64,000 nucleotides of DNA, taken from Streptomyces sp. NBC_00250 (GTDB taxonomy: Bacteria > Actinomycetota > Actinomycetes > Streptomycetales > Streptomycetaceae). Below are positions 24,676 to 32,075 of the stretch, in pieces (positions within the stretch are counted from its first letter, which is position 1; every line of letters begins with the position of its first letter). Location: assembly GCF_036192275.1 (NCBI RefSeq), contig NZ_CP108088.1, positions 4,899,501 through 4,963,500 of the forward strand, written 5' to 3'. Under the pieces are notes generated by a model. The model saw nothing but the letters and a program-made list of their open reading frames with translations, had not been told where the DNA came from and ran no database searches. The position numbers were made by a program, and so were the translations under genes.

Positions 24676-25846
24676 GCAGCCCTCCCGGCCCTCCTCTGCG
24701 GCAGCCGCGCCCCAACCCCCGCCGAATCAGGGGACTTCGCTCATGGGTGCCGCCCATCAGTGGCTCCTCGGCCAGGTCAGCACTCTGTGGGCCCTCCTCA
24801 CCGGCCGCCCGGTGTCCTTGTATGCCGCCTCGGTGCTGCGCATCGGCTACGGGCTGCTCTACCTGGTCTTCCTGCTCCGCGAGTTCCCGCACCGCGGAGA
24901 GATCTGGGGACCCGACTCCCCTTGGACGCCTGCGCTGGCGGAACAGCTCTTCGAGCAGACAGGCTGGAACAGCGTCCTGATCCTGTCTGACAGCCCCGCC
25001 TATTTCGAGTTCTGCTACGCGATGGCCGTCGTCACGTCCGTACTGTTCATCCTGGGCTGGCGGACCCGCGTCATGTCCGTCCTCTTCGCCGTCGTGGTGA
25101 TCTCGTTCCACGCGAGGTCGATCTTCATGACGGACGGGGGCGACAACCTGGTCCTGCTGATGGCCGTGTACCTCGTCCTGACCGCGTGTGGTCGGCACTG
25201 GTCCCTGGACGCACGCCGCGACCGGCGCAAGTCGGCTCGTGCGGGCGACGTGCCCGAGCTGGTGCGGGGCTTGTACGCGCAGGAACTCCGCCACGCCCGC
25301 GTCACCTTGACCACCGTGGTGCACAACTGCGGCGTCTTCGTCATCGCCGCACAGGTCTGCTTCCTCTACGGATCGGCGGGCCTGTACAAGGTCCAGGGTT
25401 CCACCTGGGGCGGCGGCACCGCTCTGCACTACGCGCTGAACCTCGAACTGTTCCAGCCCTGGCCCGCGCTCTCCCACCTCGTAGACGATTTCCCGATGGT
25501 GATCGCCATCACCGGCTACGTCACGGTGCTCGTCCAGGTCGCCTTCCCGTTCGTACTCTTCGGCCGGCTCAAGTATCCCGTTCTTGCTGTGCTGCTCGGG
25601 ATGCACATCGGCATCGCCGTACTCATGGGGCTGCCGCTCTTCTCCGGCGCGATGATCATCGCGGACGCCGTGTTCCTGCCCGACCGCTTCTACACCTTCC
25701 TGCCCCGACTGTGGCGCCGTGCGGCACGGCGCACCGGAATGCGGCAGGCGGCACCCGGCCGGGCCACAGGATCGGGATCCGTACCCGCACAGGGAAGACC
25801 GGAGCTACCCGCCCCGCAGGACCAGGTCGTTCCGAGTGGAGGGTAA
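24665..25846 (+). CDS. HTTM (vitamin-K-dependent carboxylase-like) membrane protein
   Basis: 393 residues with about eight hydrophobic helices. HTTM features: LYAASVLRIGYGLLYLVFLL, EQTGWNSVLILSDSP, LFILGWRTRVMSVLFAV, FHARSIFMTDGGDNLVLLM and LYGSAGLYKVQGSTWGGGTALHYALN. The family resembles the membrane part of gamma-carboxylase, but bacterial members usually lack known carboxylation substrates. It overlaps the DUF5819 gene and is the last cargo gene before att copy E. The C-terminal ~45 residues are low complexity. Confidence 0.88.
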   Translation: MGNEQPSRPSSAAAAPQPPPNQGTSLMGAAHQWLLGQVSTLWALLTGRPVSLYAASVLRIGYGLLYLVFLLREFPHRGEIWGPDSPWTPALAEQLFEQTGWNSVLILSDSPAYFEFCYAMAVVTSVLFILGWRTRVMSVLFAVVVISFHARSIFMTDGGDNLVLLMAVYLVLTACGRHWSLDARRDRRKSARAGDVPELVRGLYAQELRHARVTLTTVVHNCGVFVIAAQVCFLYGSAGLYKVQGSTWGGGTALHYALNLELFQPWPALSHLVDDFPMVIAITGYVTVLVQVAFPFVLFGRLKYPVLAVLLGMHIGIAVLMGLPLFSGAMIIADAVFLPDRFYTFLPRLWRRAARRTGMRQAAPGRATGSGSVPAQGRPELPAPQDQVVPSGG

Positions 25847-25853
25847 AAGCGGT

Positions 25854-26075
25854 TCAGTCCACGCGATGGGCCCTGTGGCGGACTTCCCGGAGGCTGACCT
25901 CGGACGGGAGACGGTCCAGGCCTGCCGAGTCCCGTGCGCGTGCGAGCGTCTCCCGGCCGAGCCGCCCCAGGGTCTGCCGCGGTTGCGCGTCAGGCTCCAG
26001 CCAGAGGCGCACCCGCGCGACGCTATGGCGCCGCGTAGGTGGTGCGGGAGGAGTCCCCAAGAGGTCTAGACAACA
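25854..26075 (-). pseudogene. Truncated reading frame abutting att copy E
   Basis: The frame VARVRLWLEPDAQ...LGRETLARARDSAGLDRLPSEVSLREVRHRAHRV has codon bias of a real gene and resembles the C-terminus of Asp23-neighbour proteins, but it has no start of its own and enters directly into the terminator of att copy E. It may be the end of a gene cut off by integration. 26154-26321 contains only the att flank. Confidence 0.3.
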
Positions 26076-26107
26076 ATGAGCCCCAGGTCGCTGACCTGGG
26101 GCTTCAT
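26076..26107. terminator. Hairpin terminator left of att copy E
   Basis: GCCCCAGGTC-GCT-GACCTGGGGC stem with flanking partial pairing. Confidence 0.8.
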
Positions 26108-26112
26108 GCAAG

Positions 26113-26284
26113 AGCGGATGACGGGAATCGAACCCGCGCTATAAGCTTGGGAATCACCCGGCACTTGGGCGTGCATATACCCTCTGACCTGCCGGAATGT
26201 TCGGTAGCGGACCTGTCCCGGCCGCTTCTGCGAGCCCCTTGTCGACCGCTGTTCACCGCCCCGACTGGCACGTTGTGGCACGGC
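26113..26284 (-). repeat. att copy E: tRNA-Gly 3' half plus flank (type II)
   Basis: 26113-26153 is identical to the tRNA half over 41 bases. The flank shares TCACCCGGCACTTG and the terminal TGGCACGTTGTGGCACG with copy C but not with copies A, B, D and F. Confidence 0.9.
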
Positions 26285-26321
26285 GCGGGCGTCGCCGACG
26301 CCGTTTCCCCCTGTCGTAGCC

Positions 26322-27257
26322 CTATGCGTCGACCGCAGCAGGGCCGAGGGAGTCGATGTCCTCCATGAAGGACAGCATCCGGGCGTTGACCACGTCGGGG
26401 TGGTCGATCTGCGGGCCGTGCCCCGTCGCGGTGATGATCTCGGCGCGGGCTCCGGGAACAAGGCGCGGAACGCGTTCCAGCTGCCGCTTGGGGTGTACGA
26501 GCAGGCTGTGCTTGCCCATGATGACGTAGAGCGGGGTCCGGATGGATCGCAGCGCGTCCTCGGTCAGCGGCAGCGGTGCGGGGCGGCGGATCCGGTACGC
26601 GCGGGCTCCGAGCTGGATCCACTTACGCATCTCGGGGACGGCGATGACCGGCTGGTCCAGCCACTTGGCGAGCCGGGGGCGCAGCGCCTTGGGGGCGAAG
26701 GTGGCGAACAGGCTCACGAAGACCCAGGCGAAGAAGCGCAGGCCGACCTTCTCCAGGCCGCCGGGGTCGAGGGCGGTGACCGAGGCGAGCCGTCCGGGCC
26801 GCCGGTGGGCTTGGTTGAGCACGAGCCAGCCGCCGTAGGAGGAGCCGACGAGGTGGACCCGGTCGAGGCCGAGAGCGTCGAGGGCCTCGTCCATCCACTG
26901 CGCGGCGCGCTCGGGTTGCCACATGGGCTCGCGGTGGACGCTGCGGTTGGCGTCGCCGGGGGTGTCGAGGGCGTAGACGGGGCGGTCGAGGCTGAGCCCG
27001 GGGGTGTTGGGGTACCACATCGCCGAGCTGTAGCCGGCGCCGTGGATCAGGACGATCGGGGTCCGGGAGTCGGCGGCGGGGTCCAAGGGGCCGTACCGGT
27101 AGACGTGGGTGGTGCCGAAGCTCGTCTCAACGTCCGTCTCGGAGCGGGCGGGTGCCCCCATTGCGTAGAGGACATCGGCGGCGGCGAAGTAGCGGTCGCG
27201 CAGGGTGTCGTTGACGTAGCGGCCGACGTCGCGTACGCGGGCGGTGTTCTCGGGCAC
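26322..27257 (-). CDS. Alpha/beta hydrolase
   Basis: 311 residues from the GTG preceded by GGAGG. Oxyanion region LIHGAGYSSAMWY, nucleophile elbow VGSSYGGW with the catalytic Ser, a likely acid Asp/Glu after LYVIMGKHSLL, and catalytic His in ATGHGPQIDHP. Esterase, lipase or dehalogenase-type chemistry cannot be told apart. Divergent from a TetR gene with an operator-like repeat between them, so probably TetR-controlled. Confidence 0.85.
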   Translation of the reverse strand: MPENTARVRDVGRYVNDTLRDRYFAAADVLYAMGAPARSETDVETSFGTTHVYRYGPLDPAADSRTPIVLIHGAGYSSAMWYPNTPGLSLDRPVYALDTPGDANRSVHREPMWQPERAAQWMDEALDALGLDRVHLVGSSYGGWLVLNQAHRRPGRLASVTALDPGGLEKVGLRFFAWVFVSLFATFAPKALRPRLAKWLDQPVIAVPEMRKWIQLGARAYRIRRPAPLPLTEDALRSIRTPLYVIMGKHSLLVHPKRQLERVPRLVPGARAEIITATGHGPQIDHPDVVNARMLSFMEDIDSLGPAAVDA

Positions 27258-27303
27258 GGCGGCACCTCCGGTGAAGATCCGTTCTTCGTGGTACGACCGT
27301 ATC

Positions 27304-27322
27304 ACCAATGTGGTACATCGGT
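27304..27322. promoter_or_regulatory. Putative TetR operator
   Basis: ACCAATGT-GGT-ACATCGGT is an inverted repeat with 7 of 8 matching positions per arm, embedded between two GTATC direct repeats, in the divergent region between hydrolase and TetR genes. Confidence 0.55.
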
Positions 27323-27384
27323 ATCATGAAGGGGTTCGGGTAGCGGAGCACGAACCCACCATCGACAGGCGGAGACACGGGAAC

Positions 27385-28020
27385 ATGCCGAAGCGTGTGG
27401 ATCACGAGGAGCGGCGCGCCCAGATCGCCGAGGCGCTCATCCGGGTCGCGGGGCGGCAGGGGCTGCATGCCGTCGGCATGCGCGACGTGGCCGCGGAGGC
27501 CGGTGTGTCGCTCCGGCTCGTGCAGTACTACTTCGACACCAAGGAGAAGCTTCTCCTCTACGGCCTCCAGCACCTGACCGACCGCTTCACCGCGAGGGTG
27601 GGTGCCCGCTTGGCCGCTGTCGGCCCGGACCCGGGCCCGCGCGTCACGGTGGAGGCGCTGCTGCTGGCCTCGCTGCCGACCGACGAGGAGAGCCGCACGT
27701 TCCACCTGCTGTACAGCTCCTACGCGATCCTGTCGGTGACCGACGAGGCGCTGGCCGCCCAGCCCTTCATCGACAACCCCGACGCCGCGGAGAACGCCAT
27801 GACCGGACTCCTCGAACAGGCGCAGGGGACCGGCCTGGCCGACCCGGACGCCGACGCGCGCACGGAGGCGATCAGCCTGCTCGCGATGGCGGCGACCATG
27901 GGCACCAGCATCCTCGTGGGCCAGCGGAGTCCGGAGTCGGCGATCGCGGTGCTCCGCCACCACCTGGACCGGATCTTCACGGCTGCCGGGACGTCCGAGA
28001 GGGGAGCGGGCTCAACCTGA
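27385..28020 (+). CDS. TetR-family transcriptional regulator
   Basis: 211 residues. N-terminal HTH: RRAQIAEALIRVAGRQGLHAVGMRDVAAEAGVSLRLVQYYFDTKEKLL (about 10-57). The C-terminal ligand domain is typical in length. The ATG 24 bp downstream of a weak in-frame alternative fits the conserved start MPKRVDHEERRAQI. It likely represses itself and the divergent alpha/beta hydrolase. Confidence 0.92.
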   Translation: MPKRVDHEERRAQIAEALIRVAGRQGLHAVGMRDVAAEAGVSLRLVQYYFDTKEKLLLYGLQHLTDRFTARVGARLAAVGPDPGPRVTVEALLLASLPTDEESRTFHLLYSSYAILSVTDEALAAQPFIDNPDAAENAMTGLLEQAQGTGLADPDADARTEAISLLAMAATMGTSILVGQRSPESAIAVLRHHLDRIFTAAGTSERGAGST

Positions 28021-28146
28021 CGTGTCGCGAAGCACTCGCGCGCGGCGCAGAGTGTGGTACCGATCTGGACCGGTCCGACGGACGTGGAGTCGGGCGGGGT
28101 GTCGAATCGGGGATGAGGAGCGGCGCTGCCGCATGGGGGTCTCAGC

Positions 28147-28599
28147 GTGTTCGTAGCGAAAGAGGATGCATTCGATCCGGAGGAGATGCTGAGCCTCTAC
28201 GACTCGGTCGGATGGGAGGGTTACACCCGCGACGTCGACAGGCTGTGCCGGGGCCTGGCCAACTCCCACCTGGTCATCACGGCACGAGACGGTTCGGGAA
28301 CACTCCTCGGTCTAGCCCGGACGATCTCCGACGACGAACACATCTGCTACGTCCAGGATGTCGTGGTCAACCCTGCGTATCACCGGCAGGGCGTAGGCCG
28401 GTCCCTGGTCGAGCACCTCATGCGGCGGTACTCGCACTGCCGCTTCTTCCTCCTGTCCACGGACCACGAGTCGACACCCGAGGGCAAACGCAACCACGCG
28501 TTCTACCGGAGCCTGGGGTTCCTGTCGTACGAGGAGAAGGAGATGGCGGGCTTCGGACTGCCCAGGAACCGCCCCGACCTTCGCAATGCGGCGCCCTGA
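28147..28599 (+). CDS. GNAT family N-acetyltransferase
   Basis: 150 residues, complete small GNAT. Acetyl-CoA loop in DVVVNPAYHRQGVGRSLVEHL (about 74-94) and C-terminal NHAFYRSLGFLSYEE. Substrate unknown; the fold is that of single-domain aminoglycoside or polyamine-like acetyltransferases. GTG start. It is the last gene before att copy F; 28600-28706 has no gene. Confidence 0.88.
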   Translation: MFVAKEDAFDPEEMLSLYDSVGWEGYTRDVDRLCRGLANSHLVITARDGSGTLLGLARTISDDEHICYVQDVVVNPAYHRQGVGRSLVEHLMRRYSHCRFFLLSTDHESTPEGKRNHAFYRSLGFLSYEEKEMAGFGLPRNRPDLRNAAP

Positions 28600-28706
28600 C
28601 CGGATCTGACGCGGATCCCCACGTCAGCTGAGCACCAACTGCGGGCCATGCGGGGGCCCATGTGGTGCACAGGTGGTGTGAGGCTCGGATCTGGATCGGG
28701 CAACAA

Positions 28707-28738
28707 ACAAGCCCCAGGTCGCTGACCTGGGGCTTTGT
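28707..28738. terminator. Hairpin terminator left of att copy F
   Basis: AAGCCCCAGGTC-GCT-GACCTGGGGCTT stem. Confidence 0.8.
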
Positions 28739-28743
28739 CATGG

Positions 28744-28914
28744 AGCGGATGACGGGAATCGAACCCGCGCTATAAGCTTGGGAATCACCGCTGCTTTGGC
28801 CGTCCATATGGCCTCTGACCTGCGGACAAGTCTCTTCGCGGGTCCTGTCGGGAGGCTCTGCTCGTACCCGTGGTGACCGCTGTTCACCGCCCTGGAGGGC
28901 ACGGATGGGGCACG
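28744..28914 (-). repeat. att copy F: tRNA-Gly 3' half plus flank (type I)
   Basis: 28744-28784 is identical to the tRNA half. The flank has GGCC-N8-GGCC before TCTGACCTGCGG and ends GGGCACGGATGGGGCACG. It bounds the interval next to the intact tRNA gene, presumably the most recent insertion. 28915-29083 holds no gene. Confidence 0.9.
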
Positions 28915-29083
28915 TACCGGCTCCCGCCCGGCGGCCCGGTGCGGCTGGACGGGTGTAGTTCGGCACCGGCCTCCGGCGCTGTGCGCGACGAGCGCCGCGT
29001 CGCCGGATTACATGGGCCTGCGCCCCGGCGCGGGGCGTGCCGGTGCCCTTCGCGGTCCCGGACCCGACGACTGGAAGAGCACC

Positions 29084-30358
29084 ATGGCAGAGCGCCACCC
29101 TCGCAACCGCACCGGCCGCGGCCCGCTACGTCGCGGGCTCGCCGCCGCCGTGCTCGCGGTCGGCATGCTGACGGCTTCGACGACACCCGGATACGGCACA
29201 GGCGAGGCCGCGCCGGTGCCCGGCCCCCAGTTCACGCCGCTGACGGCGACGGTGATGACGGAACCGGCTCCGTTCATTGCCACGGACGGCAAGACGCACC
29301 TCTCGTACGAACTGCTCACCACGAACGCGCTGGCCAGCAGCGCACGGGTGCGGCTGGACCGTGTCGAGGTCCGGGACGCCCGCACGCACCGGGTGGTGGG
29401 ATCGCTGAGCGGGCAGGCGCTGGCCGATGCCGCCAACCCGGTGGGCGCCCCCCTGCCCGGTGCGGACGGATACACGCCGGCGCCGCCGGGGCCGACGCCG
29501 ACCGTGATCCCGGGCTCCCAGCAGTGGGTCGTCTGGATCGACCTGGCCCTCGACCGCGGCGAGCGGGTGCCCAAGGTCCTTGAGCACCACCTCTCTGGCG
29601 CCGTCCTCACCGCCTCGGGCTCCTCCCCGTTCGAGGAGACGGTCCAGATCACCCCGACCGACCGCACCGCGCCGCTGAACCTGGACGCGCCGGTCCGCCC
29701 CGGCACCTGGTACTCCAGCGAGTCGTGCTGCGGCAACACCCACCACCGGCGCGGCCTCGGCCCGATCAACGGTCGCTTCTACGTACCGCAGCGCTTCGCG
29801 ATCGACTGGTACCGGGTCGGAGAGCAGGGGCAGACCTGGGAGGGCGACCCCGCGCGGCTCACCAGCTACCTGAGCTACCGGCAGCCCGTCGTGGCGGCGG
29901 CCGGCGGCCGGGTGGTGGAGGTCCAGGACGGGATCCCCGACAACACGCCGCCCGTCACGCCGCCGGTCCCGCCCATCGAGGAGACCGTCGGCAACCACGT
30001 CACCGTGGAGGTCGCGCCCGGCCGCTACCTCCTCTACGCGCACCTGAAGCCCGGCTCGCTCAGGGTCCGGGAAGGCGACCACGTCGAACCCGGCAGGGTC
30101 CTCGGGCTGATCGGCAACAGCGGCAACTCGACCACGCCGCACCTGCACTTCCAGGTGATGACGACGCCCGAGTTCTTCCCGACCGACAGCCCCCCGTTCA
30201 CCTTCCGGAAGTTCCGCGTCGTCGGACATGTCGAACCCAGGCTCTGGGACGACAACCTGGGCCTGCAGCCCACCGGTGTCCTCCCGATCACGCCCTCGCC
30301 GTACGACGGACCCCACCGTGCGCGCTACCCGCTCGACCGCGAGGTCCTGGAGTTCTGA
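29084..30358 (+). CDS. Secreted M23-type (LytM-like) protein, first zinc ligand not conserved
   Basis: 424 residues. Signal peptide (about 1-40, AAAVLAVGMLTASTTPGYG). A beta-rich N-terminal half precedes a C-terminal M23 domain: QRFAIDWYRV, YLLYAHLKPGSLRVREGDHV, IGNSGNSTTPHLHFQV. The HxH motif (HLHF) is intact, but the usual first ligand pair HxxxD reads RFAID, so the His is missing. Members with this variant may be inactive or use altered metal binding. The gene is the only cargo between att copy F and the tRNA-Gly gene and runs opposite to the tRNA. A peptidoglycan or extracellular role is inferred. Confidence 0.85.
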   Translation: MAERHPRNRTGRGPLRRGLAAAVLAVGMLTASTTPGYGTGEAAPVPGPQFTPLTATVMTEPAPFIATDGKTHLSYELLTTNALASSARVRLDRVEVRDARTHRVVGSLSGQALADAANPVGAPLPGADGYTPAPPGPTPTVIPGSQQWVVWIDLALDRGERVPKVLEHHLSGAVLTASGSSPFEETVQITPTDRTAPLNLDAPVRPGTWYSSESCCGNTHHRRGLGPINGRFYVPQRFAIDWYRVGEQGQTWEGDPARLTSYLSYRQPVVAAAGGRVVEVQDGIPDNTPPVTPPVPPIEETVGNHVTVEVAPGRYLLYAHLKPGSLRVREGDHVEPGRVLGLIGNSGNSTTPHLHFQVMTTPEFFPTDSPPFTFRKFRVVGHVEPRLWDDNLGLQPTGVLPITPSPYDGPHRARYPLDREVLEF

Positions 30359-30408
30359 CCCCCGGCCGACCCCACCGGTACGCGATACCTGAAGAGGCAT
30401 GGACGACG

Positions 30409-30441
30409 ATGAAGGCCCTGGTCAGAGACCAGGGCCTTCAT
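30409..30441. terminator. Terminator of tRNA-Gly
   Basis: Perfect 15-bp stem ATGAAGGCCCTGGTC, loop AGA, just 3' of the tRNA (minus strand). Confidence 0.9.
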
Positions 30442-30446
30442 TCGAG

Positions 30447-30517
30447 AGCGGATGACGGGAATCGAACCCGCGCTATAAGCTTGGGAAGCTCATGTTCTAC
30501 CATTAAACTACATCCGC
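30447..30517 (-). tRNA. tRNA-Gly, anticodon CCC
   Basis: 71 nt without encoded CCA. Acceptor GCGGATG/CATCCGC, D-arm with GTTTAATGGTAGAAC, anticodon stem TGAGC/GCTTA with loop TTCCCAA (anticodon CCC, reading GGG), T-arm GCGGG-TTCGATT-CCCGT. It is the only complete copy; 3' halves ending at the loop occur leftward six times. Because tRNA-Gly(UCC) could read GGG by wobble, this gene may be a tolerant integration target. Confidence 0.95.
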
Positions 30518-30552
30518 ACAGCGGCCTGATGAACGGTGCCGCATCGTTGCAC

Positions 30553-30581
30553 ACTGTACCCCATGCGCCACTTGAGGCGAA
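30553..30581 (-). promoter_or_regulatory. Putative tRNA-Gly promoter
   Basis: On the minus strand TTCGCC (-35) and TACAGT (-10) are spaced 17 bp, about 36 bp upstream of the tRNA 5' end. Consistent with a vegetative sigma promoter. Confidence 0.55.
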
Positions 30582-30679
30582 GTTCATGCCTCCGCGCGCG
30601 CGGAGTGCCGCGTGGAGGGTGTCCCGTTGATCCCCTAATGTGGCTTCCCGTCCACCACATGTGTAGGGGAAGGGACTTG

Positions 30680-30853
30680 ATGGGTCCGATGGAGCGCACC
30701 GTCGTCCGTTGTGCCGAAGGGCATGTGTTCAGTACCTCTTCGTTCCCGCTTCAGCAGCTCGGGACCGGGCGGATCGGGCCAGGACGGCTCATCCGGTGTC
30801 CCAGGTGTGCGCGGCTGCGGCACGCGGTGCCGGTGGAGACCGGGCGGCGCTGA
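30680..30853 (+). CDS. Small zinc-ribbon protein
   Basis: 57 residues: [13 protein letters not shown] and [13 protein letters not shown] give a Cys...His/Cys-x2-Cys set typical of a small zinc ribbon. GGGAAGGGA precedes the ATG; an inner ATG at 30689 is possible. Function unknown; likely a nucleic-acid or protein-binding accessory protein. It is the first gene right of the tRNA array. Confidence 0.7.
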   Translation: MGPMERTVVRCAEGHVFSTSSFPLQQLGTGRIGPGRLIRCPRCARLRHAVPVETGRR

Positions 30854-30918
30854 CGAGTGGCGGGGCGCGGACGCCTGCCGATTGGGGCAGGTCCGCGCCC
30901 TCTGCGTATCGTGGGGGC

Positions 30919-31494
30919 GTGCTTCTCTCAGACAAGGACATCCGGGCCGAGATCGATGCCGGACGGGTGCGCATCGACCCGTACGACGAATTCATGGTGC
31001 AGCCCTCGAGCATCGACGTGAGGCTTGACCGCTTCTTCCGGGTGTTCGAGAACCACCGCTACCCCCACATCGACCCCGCGGTCGAGCAGCTCGACCTGAC
31101 CCGTGAGGTCGAGCCCGAGGGCGACGAGGCGTTCATCCTCCACCCCGGCGAGTTCGTGCTCGCCTCGACCTACGAGGTCATCAGCCTCCCCGACGACATC
31201 GCGTCGCGGCTGGAGGGCAAGAGCTCCCTCGGCCGGCTCGGGCTGGTCACGCACTCCACCGCCGGGTTCATCGACCCCGGCTTCTCCGGGCACGTGACCC
31301 TGGAGCTGTCGAACCTCGCCACCCTGCCGATCAAGCTCTGGCCGGGCATGAAGATCGGGCAGCTGTGCATGTTCCGGCTGAGCTCGCCCGCCGAGTTCCC
31401 GTACGGCAGCGAGCGGTACGGCTCCCGGTACCAGGGCCAGCGGGGGCCGACGGCCTCCCGCTCGTTCATGAACTTCCATCGGACCCAGGTGTGA
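30919..31494 (+). CDS. dcd: dCTP deaminase
   Basis: 191 residues. Motifs of the dUTPase/dCTP deaminase fold: [45 protein letters not shown] (catalytic region with Glu in the TLELSN segment) and [15 protein letters not shown]. Converts dCTP to dUTP (or dUMP for bifunctional forms) for thymidylate synthesis. GTG start at the conserved MLLSDKDI. Followed by the phosphoribosyltransferase gene after 13 bp, so likely one operon. Confidence 0.95.
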   Translation: MLLSDKDIRAEIDAGRVRIDPYDEFMVQPSSIDVRLDRFFRVFENHRYPHIDPAVEQLDLTREVEPEGDEAFILHPGEFVLASTYEVISLPDDIASRLEGKSSLGRLGLVTHSTAGFIDPGFSGHVTLELSNLATLPIKLWPGMKIGQLCMFRLSSPAEFPYGSERYGSRYQGQRGPTASRSFMNFHRTQV

Positions 31495-31507
31495 GGCGGT
31501 CGCAGGC

Positions 31508-32005
31508 ATGAGTGAAGTACGCGAGAACCTGACGTACGAGGGTTTCGGGCGCGCCGTGCGTGAGCTGGCGCAGACCATCGCCGACGACGGCTACGAGCCC
31601 GACATCGTGCTCTCCATCGCCCGTGGCGGCGTCTTCGTCGCCGGCGGTCTGGCCTACGCCCTCGACTGCAAGAACATCCACCTCGTGAACGTGGAGTTCT
31701 ACACCGGTGTGGGCACCACGCTGGAGATGCCGGTCATGCTGGCGCCCGTGCCCGACGCGATCGACTTCAGCGACAAGAAGGTGCTCATCACCGACGACGT
31801 CGCCGACACCGGCAAGACCCTCAAGCTCGTCCACGACTTCTGCGTCGACCACGTCGCCGAGGTCCGCTCCGCCGTCATCTACGAGAAGTCCCACTCCCTC
31901 GTGAAGTGCGAGTACGTGTGGAAGAAGACCGACGAGTGGATCAACTTCCCCTGGTCGGTCGAGCCGCCCGTCGTCAAGCGCGAGGGCCAGGTCCTCGACG
32001 CCTGA
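31508..32005 (+). CDS. Phosphoribosyltransferase (hypoxanthine/xanthine type)
   Basis: 165 residues. PRPP-binding signature VLITDDVADTGKTL (about 96-109) and the N-terminal DIVLSIARGGVFVAGGLAYALD. The short sequence and WINFPW end fit xanthine/hypoxanthine-guanine phosphoribosyltransferases of the 'YDL' group rather than uracil or adenine types. Nucleobase salvage next to dcd makes sense. The substrate is not fixed by sequence. Confidence 0.85.
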   Translation: MSEVRENLTYEGFGRAVRELAQTIADDGYEPDIVLSIARGGVFVAGGLAYALDCKNIHLVNVEFYTGVGTTLEMPVMLAPVPDAIDFSDKKVLITDDVADTGKTLKLVHDFCVDHVAEVRSAVIYEKSHSLVKCEYVWKKTDEWINFPWSVEPPVVKREGQVLDA

Positions 32006-32019
32006 TCCCCGGCACAGCG

Positions 32020-32060
32020 CGCGAAGAGGCCCCCACCGCACCGGTGGGGGCCTCTTCGCG
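32020..32060. terminator. Terminator between phosphoribosyltransferase and YIP1 genes
   Basis: 19-bp stem CGCGAAGAGGCCCCCACCG with 3-nt loop; convergent genes share it. Confidence 0.9.
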
Positions 32061-32075
32061 TCTCGTTCCCGTCGG

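Larger units (their letters stand above)
6106..30517. mobile_element. Tandem tRNA-Gly(CCC) attachment-site array with six cargo intervals, no integrase seen
   Basis: An intact tRNA-Gly(CCC) at the right end is followed leftward by repeated copies of its 3' half at 28744, 26113, 20363, 14719, 10537 and (diverged) 6144, plus a 20-bp fragment near 15400. The copies share 41 bp from the discriminator base to the last base of the anticodon loop, the classic crossover point of tyrosine recombinases that use tRNA genes. Each has a terminator hairpin on the left and a conserved flank on the right. The intervals measure about 4.4, 4.2, 5.6, 5.7, 2.6 and 1.7 kb. No integrase, excisionase or replication gene was recognised, so the elements look non-autonomous. 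Integration in trans or accretion of deleted elements are both possible. Confidence 0.75.

Noticed and set aside
14719..28784. The repeated tRNA-Gly halves as functional tRNA genes
   Set aside because: They lack the acceptor 5' strand, D-arm and half of the anticodon stem. Only the copy at 30447-30517 is complete.
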